Of a stretch of 9,022 nucleotides of DNA, positions 1-6,414 are shown piece by piece. The DNA comes from Nitrososphaerota archaeon (GTDB taxonomy: Archaea > Thermoproteota > Nitrososphaeria > Nitrososphaerales > Nitrosopumilaceae): positions 1 to 9,022 of the forward strand of contig JAEFDA010000004.1 of the NCBI GenBank assembly GCA_016126025.1. The letters run 5' to 3'. Both the position numbers and the translations under genes were made by a program. A model generated the notes under the pieces. It saw only the letters and a list, made by a program, of their open reading frames with translations, searched no databases and was not told the DNA's origin. Each line of letters begins with the position of its first letter. Positions within the stretch are counted from its first letter, which is position 1.

Positions 1-34
1 AAGCGTGCAACCGTCCCGCAGCATCAAGCGCCAT
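1..34 (-). CDS. Possible 5' end of a gene running off the left edge
   Basis: An ATG at 34-32 on the minus strand opens a frame reading MALDAAGRLHA up to the window edge. It is preceded by AGGTG (43-39), a perfect match to the core archaeal Shine-Dalgarno, four bases before the ATG. A TATA-like element lies at 90-80, which would place transcription start near 60 and give a leader of about 25 nt. Only 11 codons are visible, so no family can be named. A second ATG at 24 in another frame is an alternative. The call rests on the promoter, ribosome site and start arrangement alone. Confidence 0.33.
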   Translation of the reverse strand, partial: MALDAAGRLHA

Positions 35-79
35 AAAGCACCTGGGAAGGTATGCGTACGTGACGCGTACCTACTTAGC

Positions 80-90
80 GATATAATTCC
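80..90 (-). promoter_or_regulatory. TATA-like box for the left-edge gene
   Basis: The minus strand reads GGAATTATATC here, an AT stretch in GC-rich surroundings with the look of an archaeal TATA box. About 50 bases downstream is the AGGTG plus ATG at 43-32, so this promoter would give a short-leader rather than a leaderless transcript. The element is nearly symmetric, so plus-strand use cannot be excluded, but no plus-strand gene follows at a suitable distance. Confidence 0.3.
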
Positions 91-379
91 CTCGGTTCCC
101 CCCGCAGGAACGGGGTTGGATTGTATCGGTAACGCGACTGTCTGGCGGCGCGCTGTATCTACCAATCCCCCGACGCGCCATCCGCAGGCTGCATGTTCCA
201 GGCGCCGCCGCCCTTCAGTTCCAAGATACCACCCATTCTTACGGCGGGATCAGTATTCGGGTTCGGGCTACGCCGCCGTTCCGGCTCGCCCCCGCGGGGA
301 GCGCCCCGCCTATATGGCCCGGCGCCTGGTCCGGACACCGGCGCAGAATGCGGGGCCCGCCCACCAACTCCGCGCCGCC
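91..379. other. Intergenic stretch without a recognisable gene
   Basis: This GC-rich DNA lies between the tmk stop and the left-edge promoter. The frames that stay open here give arginine- and proline-rich translations of the kind GC-rich DNA yields by chance, and no family motif is visible. There is a perfect CCCCGCGGGG palindrome near 291-300 and a short GTTCC/GGAAC hairpin near 95-111. No U-rich terminator follows tmk. I see no tRNA-like T-loop. Confidence 0.4.
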
Positions 380-1000
380 CTATTCGGGGCTTGGCCGTAT
401 GTCAGGCCACCGGCCCTGCCGCTGCGCCTCCGATATGGCCCGCATGGCGCAGCCCATCACCGCGTTGTGTACCGTGGTGGGGTCGAAGCCTCCGGGTACG
501 ACGTACCACCGCCCCGCCTGCGCCTCCCGCCGGTACGCCTCCGCCACCCGCTCCATGAAGGAGTGGTCGGACTCAAAGGAGTCGCCGTCCCCCCGGCGGC
601 CGAACGACTCGGCGGCGTCCATGTCCAGCAGTATCACCGCGTCGGACTTGGGCATGTCCTCGTCCAGCCCGGCCAGCCACCCCCGGTCCAGCCCGTTGGC
701 CAGCCCGTACGCCATGTTGGACTCGACATACCGGTCCATCACCAATATGTGCGCCTCTGACATGGCCCGCCGTATGTCCCCGAGCCTCTCCCGCCGGTTC
801 TCGGCCATCAGGGCGTGCAGGGTTTTTGGATCGCCCTGCCCGGACTTTAGATATCCTGATATGAGCCGGCCCGTCGGCGTGGAATAGTCGGGAAACTTGA
901 AGAGCCGCGTCTCGTATCCTTGGCCGCGCATCCGCTCCACCAGCATGGCCGCCTGGGTGGACTTGCCGGAGCGGTCCACGCCCTCCAGGGTTATGATCAT
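380..1000 (-). CDS. tmk: Thymidylate kinase (dTMP kinase)
   Basis: It phosphorylates dTMP to dTDP with ATP in the cytosol, on the path to dTTP. The 206 residues match the usual family length. Visible motifs are the P-loop GVDRSGKST (residues 7-15), the dTMP-binding KFPDYSTPTG (35-44), the MDRYVESNMAYG segment with the family Asp-Arg-Tyr (89-91), and a lid-like FGRRGDGDSFES (133-144). The P-loop with Arg after Asp resembles the eukaryotic (human GVDRAGKST) type rather than the E. coli type. The ATG at 1000 is chosen because it immediately precedes the first beta strand and P-loop. It lies only 10 bases after the stop of the upstream membrane-protein gene and has no TATA box of its own in that gap, so co-transcription is likely; a weak GGAT lies about 8-11 bases upstream. 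The family call is secure. Confidence 0.95.
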   Translation of the reverse strand: MIITLEGVDRSGKSTQAAMLVERMRGQGYETRLFKFPDYSTPTGRLISGYLKSGQGDPKTLHALMAENRRERLGDIRRAMSEAHILVMDRYVESNMAYGLANGLDRGWLAGLDEDMPKSDAVILLDMDAAESFGRRGDGDSFESDHSFMERVAEAYRREAQAGRWYVVPGGFDPTTVHNAVMGCAMRAISEAQRQGRWPDIRPSPE

Positions 1001-1010
1001 GGCATATATC

Positions 1011-3728
1011 CTACGGGACCTCCCGCTCCAGACGGCGGCCGTCCTGCACGCTCTTCACGAAGAATATGGAGGCGGCCAGTATCCCGGCGGCCGTCAGCGG
1101 GGAGGCCACCTCCGTGTACAGCAGCCCCGTCTCCGGCTCCGGCCGGGGGGGCACCTGCGTGGAGGGCGAGTCCGATGGGATGATCCGGGTCAGCTGGTTG
1201 GCCTGCTGCTCCACCATCCACACGCCGCCTTCCCCGGAGACGGCAAACTGCGCGAAGGCTCCCTCGGAGGGTATGTCCACGGTCCTCTGGGCGCCGGTCG
1301 CAGGGCTGTACACCGATACGGCATCCACAGCGTGCTGGGCGACCCATATGTTCCCGTACGCGTCCAGGGCGGATCCAAACGGGAGGCCCCCGGGTACATC
1401 CAGGGGTATCTTGCTGAACTCCTCGGTGAGGGGATCGAACCGGGACAGCGCCTCGCCGGTGTGCTCGGAGACCCACGCCGCCCCGTCCGCGAAGAGTATG
1501 TACTCGGGGCTGGCCATCCCGCCGTCGGGGGCGAAGGTGTCCACGTCGCCGGCCTGGGATATCCGCCCCATGAAGCCGCCGCCGCTGGCCGTAAACCACA
1601 TCGAGCCGTCCGGCCCGGGGGCCAGGGCGAAGGGGAACGAGCCCAACCCCGTCTGGAATGTGGCAAACTCCCCCGTATCTGTGTCGTACCTCAGTATGGC
1701 GTCCTTGGTGGCGGCTGCCACCCATACCTGGTCCTGGGCGCTTATGAACATGAGGCGGTTCCCCACGTCGGCCGGCTCCAGCCGGGGCACCGGTATGGTG
1801 GTTATCTCGCCCGTCCCCGGCTCCAAATACCCTATGAGTTCGGCGACCGGATCCGTAAACCACACCCGGCCGTCCAGACCAACATCCAGAAAGACCGAGC
1901 TGCCCCCCTCAAACCCGTACGCCTCGAAGGTCTCCTGGCTGGTGTCGAACCTCCATATGCGGGGGGCGGAGGGGTCGCTGATCCATATGTTGTCGCCGCC
2001 GCGCACGGGGTGCAGCGGCTTTGCCGGGGCGGGAAGCTGGTGGCTCTCCATCCGTACCCGCAGCGACTCCAGGTCGGCGGCCACCGGCAGCCGGACCGTC
2101 ACAACCTCGTTGGCCCCCGTACCCCTCTGCGACTCCACCTCCAGTATCCACTCCCCGGAGAACCCGAAGGTCACCTCTCCGGAGTACTCGGGGACGCCGC
2201 CGACCGTCCCGGTATGCTGCAGCTCCACGGATATGGGGGATATGTTCCGGGCTGGGTTGGAGACCTTGACGCGGATGCCGCTCTGGTCCGGTGGCGGGTC
2301 GCCGCCCAGTGTGGCGGCCGTCACGTATATGCCGTTGAGGCCGGTGGTGTACGGCTGGATGTCTATGCTGAACTTGGTGTTACCGGTGAACTCGGTGAGG
2401 CGCAGCCCCTCGGGTGCGGCCTCGCCGGCGGCGCGGATCTCGCCGGCCGGCAGCGTTCCGTTGATCAGCAGCGCCACCACCCCCAGCAGCGCCACGCCCA
2501 TGGCCAGCTCGGCCCGCAGGCCGCGCCGCAGGCGCCCCCACGCCCCTTTCCAGCCTTCCGGCCGCATTATGGTAACCTGCATGTACCCTCCCATGGCCAC
2601 CATGCCGGAGGCCAGGGCCAGCTTTGCCATGATCAGGCGGCCGTACACCGACTCCGTTATGGTGGGCAGGTCGCTCTCCAGGGTCCACATCAGGAGCGGC
2701 CCCGTTATTATCACGACCCCCAGGCATACGGTGAAGACGGCCGAGAGGCGGGGCAGCATGACCGCCACGGCGCGGTCCCGGCCGCCGGCCGATGCCAAGG
2801 ACGGCACCAGTATGAGGCACAGGTAGGCCACGCCCCCGATCCACACGGCGGCCACCCAGTTGTGTATGTAGTCCAGCATGACCGCCAGGGAGTTGCCGGT
2901 GGCGGAGCCGTGCCCTATCTGGCTGGAGGTCCACAGCAGCACGGCCGCCATGCCGATCAGCACCAGGGCAGTCCTCCCCCCGATGCCCCGCCGCTCGGTG
3001 GCGAACCACAGGGCCAGCAGGGCCCCGGTTATGACCATGCGTATGATCCACATCTGGCCGAAGTGCGTCTCCAGCGTCTCCGGGGAGAAGGCCCCCAGCC
3101 GCACCGTCTGCACGGCCAGCACCGCTATGTTGGAGGCCAGCACGGCGATCAGCGACGCACCTATCACGCCCGTCAGCCGGGAACGGTGGGCAGCCGACGC
3201 CGCCTCGGCGCCGTCCCCGACCCGGCGCCTGTACCGGTCGTTCCACACCAGCAGGGCGGCGATCGCCGAGCCCAGCAGTATGGTCTGCCCCGCCAGCCCG
3301 GGGAACCGGGCCGCCGCCTCGGGTATGTACACCAACTCCTCTGCGGCATCGTCTGGGTCGTGCTCCAGCACTATGTCCCCCACGGCAAAGACGAAGGTGT
3401 CCGGCACCAGGTGCCCGTCCACCCTGGAGAGCACCTTGCTGGCGACGGTGTATACGCCCTCCTCCAGCGGGGGCGTGCTGACTGCGAGCGACGCCCCGTC
3501 GATGTAGTATGCGGTGTCCCGGTTGTCTATCTGGTTGCCCGCGCCGTCGTAGACCTTCAGGGAGCTGAACTGCAGCTCCACCTCCTCAGAGTATATGACC
3601 CAGACCTGCGTGGTTCCCACCTCGCCGTTGACGCCGCCCCCCGGCCAGGTCTCCAGCGTGAAGGGGTGGGCGTGGGCAGCCGGCGCGGCCACTGCCGCCA
3701 ATATCAACACCAACACCAGCGGCCTCAT
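1011..3728 (-). CDS. Exported CopC-CopD-YtkA-Vgb-propeller fusion protein (probable copper handling)
   Basis: A 905-residue envelope protein. Order: signal peptide 1-20 ending AHA; CopC-like domain about 21-118, whose mature form starts with His21 and which carries the DGH motif (Asp104, His106) of CopC Cu(II) sites; CopD-like membrane region about 145-422 with roughly eight hydrophobic segments and the DYIHNWVAAVWIGG motif (286-299); YtkA-like beta domain about 450-548; a seven-bladed propeller about 575-848 with repeats such as VWFTDP, MWFTAS and AWVSEH, as in streptogramin lyase Vgb-like proteins; and one C-terminal membrane segment about 876-893. CopC/CopD proteins bind and move copper outside or across the membrane. 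The propeller is probably a binding or scaffold domain; lyase activity on antibiotics is not supported by anything seen. The ATG fits a leaderless start, 28 nt from a GTTTAAAC box. tmk follows after 10 bases. Domain calls are firm; the copper role is inferred. Confidence 0.88.
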   Translation of the reverse strand: MRPLVLVLILAAVAAPAAHAHPFTLETWPGGGVNGEVGTTQVWVIYSEEVELQFSSLKVYDGAGNQIDNRDTAYYIDGASLAVSTPPLEEGVYTVASKVLSRVDGHLVPDTFVFAVGDIVLEHDPDDAAEELVYIPEAAARFPGLAGQTILLGSAIAALLVWNDRYRRRVGDGAEAASAAHRSRLTGVIGASLIAVLASNIAVLAVQTVRLGAFSPETLETHFGQMWIIRMVITGALLALWFATERRGIGGRTALVLIGMAAVLLWTSSQIGHGSATGNSLAVMLDYIHNWVAAVWIGGVAYLCLILVPSLASAGGRDRAVAVMLPRLSAVFTVCLGVVIITGPLLMWTLESDLPTITESVYGRLIMAKLALASGMVAMGGYMQVTIMRPEGWKGAWGRLRRGLRAELAMGVALLGVVALLINGTLPAGEIRAAGEAAPEGLRLTEFTGNTKFSIDIQPYTTGLNGIYVTAATLGGDPPPDQSGIRVKVSNPARNISPISVELQHTGTVGGVPEYSGEVTFGFSGEWILEVESQRGTGANEVVTVRLPVAADLESLRVRMESHQLPAPAKPLHPVRGGDNIWISDPSAPRIWRFDTSQETFEAYGFEGGSSVFLDVGLDGRVWFTDPVAELIGYLEPGTGEITTIPVPRLEPADVGNRLMFISAQDQVWVAAATKDAILRYDTDTGEFATFQTGLGSFPFALAPGPDGSMWFTASGGGFMGRISQAGDVDTFAPDGGMASPEYILFADGAAWVSEHTGEALSRFDPLTEEFSKIPLDVPGGLPFGSALDAYGNIWVAQHAVDAVSVYSPATGAQRTVDIPSEGAFAQFAVSGEGGVWMVEQQANQLTRIIPSDSPSTQVPPRPEPETGLLYTEVASPLTAAGILAASIFFVKSVQDGRRLEREVP

Positions 3729-3752
3729 CTGCAGCCGCTGGCGGCACGCTCC

Positions 3753-3760
3753 GTTTAAAC
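3753..3760 (-). promoter_or_regulatory. TATA-like box for the CopC-CopD fusion gene and tmk
   Basis: GTTTAAAC stands alone in GC-rich sequence with its centre about 28 nt upstream of the ATG at 3728. That spacing puts transcription start on or next to the ATG, and no Shine-Dalgarno is present, so a leaderless mRNA is expected. Confidence 0.55.
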
Positions 3761-3967
3761 CTGTGGAATAAGCGGAGGACGGCCGGGGCAGAAGCGGCCG
3801 GACGGAAGATCGTAACTACACTGGAATCACGCCGCCGCTGGGCACGGCATCGCGCCACCACGCCGCAGTGCCCGGATACCTCGCCGCCCGGCTGCGTCCC
3901 CTCGCTGGTAAACTCAACCTTACTTTCAGGCCACGAAATAATATTGTGAAGAGTTTATCTTACTATC
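3761..3967. other. Intergenic stretch between divergent genes
   Basis: GC-rich sequence up to about 3930 changes sharply to AT-rich sequence from about 3935 onward. On the minus strand one frame stays open from 3954 through this region (it contains WPESKVEFTSEG) and runs out of frame into the CopC coding region to 3586. It has no ATG, only a GTG at 3861, and it overlaps the signal peptide of a certain gene, so I do not call it. No RNA gene is evident. Confidence 0.35.
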
Positions 3968-4006
3968 TATCAAATCATGCTTGATATATTCAAAACAAAT
4001 CAATAT
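3968..4006. promoter_or_regulatory. Cluster of ATCAA/TTGAT inverted half-sites, candidate operator
   Basis: TATCAAATCATGCTTGATA at 3968-3986 is an inverted repeat with six-base arms and a seven-base spacer. A further ATCAA at 3999-4003 pairs in the same way with the central TTGAT (3981-3985). The cluster sits just upstream of the TATA region of the Fic gene, whose product has a winged-helix C-terminus, so autoregulation is a reasonable guess. The sequence is AT-rich, so some symmetry is expected by chance. Confidence 0.35.
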
Positions 4007-4011
4007 AGTAA

Positions 4012-4029
4012 CCTTTAAATTTTAATATC
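4012..4029 (+). promoter_or_regulatory. TATA region of the Fic gene
   Basis: CCTTTAAATTTTAATATC contains one or two overlapping TATA-like boxes centred roughly 26-32 nt before the ATG at 4050. No Shine-Dalgarno lies between, so a leaderless transcript is expected. Confidence 0.6.
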
Positions 4030-4049
4030 TCTGGCAATGCCATCCGCAT

Positions 4050-5180
4050 ATGGACAGAAGCATCTTCGGCAACCCGTCCGGGGTGCTGGTGGAGGGGCCG
4101 GGGTATCATGCGTTCGTCTCCGGCCCCATCCCACCGAATATCGAATACGATGACAGGCTGGTTGGCGAGCTGGGCAGGACGGAGCGTAGCTTGGGGGAGC
4201 TCAGGGCCACAGTAGAATCGTTCCCCGCACCCCACGGACTGGTGGGACTGTTTGGGGGCATGGAGGCGGTCATGAGCTCCAGCATAGAGGGAACGACGGC
4301 AACGTTTCAGGACACCCTAAGATGGGATCTAAACCAGATGTCGTCGGAAGACGCCCGGCGCCTGCGCATGAGGGAGGTGCTCAACTGCCGCTCCATACTA
4401 TTGGAGCGGTGGCCAGACGCCAAATCTGGCGGGTCCGTGGACAACGACGCCATCAAACAGATGCACCGCTCCCTGTGGTTTGATGTGGAGGGGAACGAGG
4501 CGCACTCTGGAGAGTTCCGCCTGCACCAGAACTGGATCGGAGGCGGGCGCCAGATAAGCGATGCCAAGTATGTCCCGCCCCCTCCCCGTTACGTGTCCAC
4601 GCTGATGGACGACTTGGAGGCGTTCCTCAATGATCCGCCCGATATGCCCGGCCTTTTGCAGTGCGCCATAGCGCACTACCAGTTCGAGGCGATACATCCG
4701 TTCCATGACGGGAACGGGCGAGTCGGGAGGATCGTACTGTGCCTCATGCTGTCGGCCCAGGCGCGCCTTGCCTGGCCCTTGGACATAAGCACGTACATCA
4801 AGCGGAGACAACTGCAATACTATAACAGGCTGTTCAAGGTCAGTACCTGCAGCGGGTGGAACAAGTGGTTTGAGTTCGTTCTGGGTGTGATCCGGGACGC
4901 GGCAGACGGTTCCGCACAAAGAGTAAGGCGCCTTCGGGAGGAGTCCGAACGGTGCAAGAAGATGGCAAGTACCGGCAACGGGGTCGCGTTGGTGGACATG
5001 CTGGTGGAGCGTCCCATGGTTACCGTCCCGCAGATCCGTAGCCGGCTCGGCATGTCGTATCCGGGGGCCAAGAACTTGGTGGAGGCGTTCGTGGAGATGG
5101 GCATCTTGGCGGAGGCTCCCACCAAGAGGAGGCCTAGACTGTTCTTCGCCCCGCGTATCTTGGATTTGGTCGGCGGCTAG
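4050..5180 (+). CDS. Fic family protein adenylyltransferase with C-terminal winged helix
   Basis: Fic enzymes usually transfer AMP from ATP to a hydroxyl side chain of a target protein. The 376 residues show an N-terminal Fic-associated helical domain; the inhibitory motif SSSIEG (76-81), fitting the (S/T)xxxE(G/N) consensus, with Glu80 expected to block ATP gamma-phosphate placement (class II, inhibitor in the same chain N-terminal to the core); a flap segment NWIGGGRQISDAKYVPPPP (161-179); the catalytic loop HPFHDGNGRVGR (216-227) with every consensus residue present (His216, Phe218, Asp220, Asn222, Arg224, Arg227); and a winged-helix-like C-terminus (about 310-376, VTVPQIRSRLGMS). The enzyme looks intact. 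It stands alone, with its own AT-rich promoter, between two envelope-protein genes; no antitoxin-like partner gene adjoins it, consistent with cis inhibition. The target is unknown. The surrounding composition hints at lateral acquisition, but this is inference. Confidence 0.93.
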   Translation: MDRSIFGNPSGVLVEGPGYHAFVSGPIPPNIEYDDRLVGELGRTERSLGELRATVESFPAPHGLVGLFGGMEAVMSSSIEGTTATFQDTLRWDLNQMSSEDARRLRMREVLNCRSILLERWPDAKSGGSVDNDAIKQMHRSLWFDVEGNEAHSGEFRLHQNWIGGGRQISDAKYVPPPPRYVSTLMDDLEAFLNDPPDMPGLLQCAIAHYQFEAIHPFHDGNGRVGRIVLCLMLSAQARLAWPLDISTYIKRRQLQYYNRLFKVSTCSGWNKWFEFVLGVIRDAADGSAQRVRRLREESERCKKMASTGNGVALVDMLVERPMVTVPQIRSRLGMSYPGAKNLVEAFVEMGILAEAPTKRRPRLFFAPRILDLVGG

Positions 5181-5286
5181 TCTCCTCCCTACGGCGTTTT
5201 GGGCCAAGATATGGAGCCCAGCCTGATCACGCTGGCGAGACGCGCGCCGGATACAGATCCGCCCGGTCCCGAGGGCCGCCTGCACC

Positions 5287-5294
5287 AAATAAAA
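5287..5294 (+). promoter_or_regulatory. TATA-like box for the N-terminal-His exported protein
   Basis: AAATAAAA is the only AT-rich run in this GC-rich gap and is centred about 27 nt upstream of the ATG at 5318, the leaderless spacing seen for the other genes here. The gap (5181-5317) otherwise holds a TGGGC/GCCCA hairpin near 5210-5220, without a U-tract after it. Confidence 0.5.
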
Positions 5295-5317
5295 GTGGGC
5301 GGGGCGCCATACACGGC

Positions 5318-5959
5318 ATGAGGGCGGTTGTGGTCGCGGTCGTATCGTTGGCTGCCGCAGCGTGTCTAGCGCTCCCGGCGCCTGCCCTTGCGCACACCAC
5401 CGTGTCGGTGGGGCCCTATAACATAGAGGTGGGGTGGGGCCTTGAGCCACCGGTGGTGGGCATCTGGAATACCTTCGTCTTCCACGTGACCGAGCCGGGC
5501 GAGCAGGAGGGCGTCAAGACCGGCGTGATAAACGCCTTCAGGGACATGAGCGCCACCGCCGTCTTCGGAGGCGTCACCAAAACACTGGAAGTGAACTCCG
5601 ACCCCAGACCCGGCTACTACTTTGCCAACGTGATACCCACCCGGACCGGCAGCTACTCGGTCCTGCTGGAGGGCGAGATCTCTGGCACCGCGGTGAACGT
5701 CGACGTCCCCATAGAGGACGTGGAGGCCACCGCCCTGCTGGACTTTCCGCCGTCGGGATCCGCGTCCGACCAGGACGTGGAGGCGCTCAAGGCGGCCGTC
5801 ACTTCACTGCAGGCGGAGCTGGACCGCATCGACTCGGAGGGTACATCCCCGGGCCCCGACGGCGGGGCTTCCTACGACGTGGCCGTCATGGGGGTCTCGC
5901 TGGGGGCCGCCGCGGTGGTTCTGGGGGTGCTGGCGCTGGTCCGCCGGCCCCGGGCCTGA
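5318..5959 (+). CDS. Exported, tail-anchored beta-domain protein with N-terminal His (YtkA/CopC-like, function unknown)
   Basis: 213 residues. A signal peptide (1-25, ending APALA) would release a mature protein beginning HTTVSVGPYN with His26. One beta-rich extracellular domain spans about 26-135; its end, with GYYFANVIPTRTGSYSVLL (99-117), resembles the C-terminal half of YtkA-like domains. A polar linker with a short helical, coiled-coil-like stretch follows (152-172), then a Gly/Pro-rich hinge (173-184), one membrane segment (about 187-208) and a basic tail RRPRA that should face the cytoplasm. The layout is an outward-facing domain on a stalk. A first-residue histidine made by signal cleavage is typical of CopC-type copper binders, so copper binding is possible, but no second ligand set can be assigned with certainty. 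The start fits a leaderless TATA spacing. I recognise the architecture, not a named gene. Confidence 0.8.
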   Translation: MRAVVVAVVSLAAAACLALPAPALAHTTVSVGPYNIEVGWGLEPPVVGIWNTFVFHVTEPGEQEGVKTGVINAFRDMSATAVFGGVTKTLEVNSDPRPGYYFANVIPTRTGSYSVLLEGEISGTAVNVDVPIEDVEATALLDFPPSGSASDQDVEALKAAVTSLQAELDRIDSEGTSPGPDGGASYDVAVMGVSLGAAAVVLGVLALVRRPRA

Positions 5960-6261
5960 CGCGCGCCGACCGTCCATCATGTACTAGTTCGCGATATGGG
6001 CTGTAACATTCTAGACGCTTGGATGCGGCGTCGCCGTGGATGGTGCTGCTAATAACCTGCGGGAACCACCGGCCGGCGCGAGGCAGACTGTGCCGGACGC
6101 AGGCACCACACGTCGGGTCCAAACCGGGAGTATTCGGAATCCGCAAGAACGGGTGGTGGACTGGAGCGAGGCGCAGCAGGGGTGCTAGTGGTGCAGCACG
6201 CCGCGGGGCGCCCGCCACGCTATGACTGGACCCCCTATTCTTACGGAAGGAATACGTCGGC
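5960..6261. other. Gene-poor stretch with several hairpins
   Basis: No convincing protein gene is seen. A plus-strand frame at 6019-6225 is open but gives an Arg/Gly/Ala-rich sequence without motifs and lacks a promoter. Possible RNA hairpins are GTGCC/GGCAC (6090-6094 with 6102-6106, seven-base loop), GTCCA/TGGAC (6117-6121 with 6157-6161), and GTGCT/AGCAC (6182-6186 with 6195-6199). They could belong to a non-coding RNA or a long 3' region of the preceding gene, but nothing matches a known RNA family by eye. Confidence 0.3.
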
Positions 6262-6414
6262 GTGAATCCTAAATACGGCTTGTCGGTTATTGAGTGCATG
6301 GATGATACCAAAGCCAGCCTTGCCGAACTGAACAGCATGATAGACGAGTGCAACACCATGAGGTCAAAGATAGCCGAGATCAATGAAAATTTGGCTAGAC
6401 TAGATCGTTCCTGA
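6262..6414 (+). CDS. Small coiled-coil protein, 50 residues
   Basis: A GTG start at 6262 opens a 50-codon frame ending TGA at 6412-6414; an in-frame stop at 6223-6225 bounds it upstream. GGAAGG at 6245-6250 lies 11 bases before the GTG, rather far for a ribosome site. Residues 23-47 show a clean heptad: Leu23, Met26, Cys30, Met33, Ile37, Ile40, Leu44 and Leu47 fall at alternating 3 and 4 spacing, with charged or polar residues between. Such regularity is unlikely in a chance frame and predicts a dimeric or oligomeric coiled coil. ATG at 6298 (residue 13) is an alternative start that would keep the heptad. Two cysteines (11 and 30) are present. The codons are less GC-rich than in neighbouring genes. 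No family is recognised; function unknown. Confidence 0.5.
   Translation: MNPKYGLSVIECMDDTKASLAELNSMIDECNTMRSKIAEINENLARLDRS

Noticed and set aside
5..760. Plus-strand open frames over the left end, including 193-558
   Set aside because: Their right parts are antisense to tmk, and the translations are Pro/Arg/Ala-rich without motifs or a promoter.
1011..1995. Streptogramin-lyase (antibiotic resistance) function for the propeller
   Set aside because: The propeller repeats resemble Vgb, but this fold is common and the domain is fused to copper-type domains; nothing seen supports antibiotic cleavage.
897..3758. Very long plus-strand open frame of about 950 codons
   Set aside because: It is antisense to the fusion gene, whose product has a signal peptide, membrane segments and propeller repeats. 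The plus-strand translation is His/Gly/Arg-rich with no motifs; long shadow frames are expected in GC-rich DNA.
4398..5450. Minus-strand open frame of about 350 codons
   Set aside because: Antisense to the Fic gene, whose catalytic motif is complete; the antisense product shows no domain features.
215..6165. Shared short words (AGTATTCGG, ATTCTTACGG) between the 91-379 and 5960-6261 gaps, suggesting a dispersed repeat
   Set aside because: Matches are only 9-10 bases, occur in inconsistent orientation and order, and are within chance for regions this size.
6019..6225. Plus-strand 68-codon frame
   Set aside because: Arg/Gly/Ala-rich, no ribosome site or TATA box at a suitable distance, and overlaps hairpins.
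5886..6383. Minus-strand open frame of 165 codons across the 5959-6262 gap
   Set aside because: It overlaps the end of the exported-protein gene and the coiled-coil ORF on the other strand, and its composition shifts from hydrophobic to Arg/Pro-rich without a recognisable domain.
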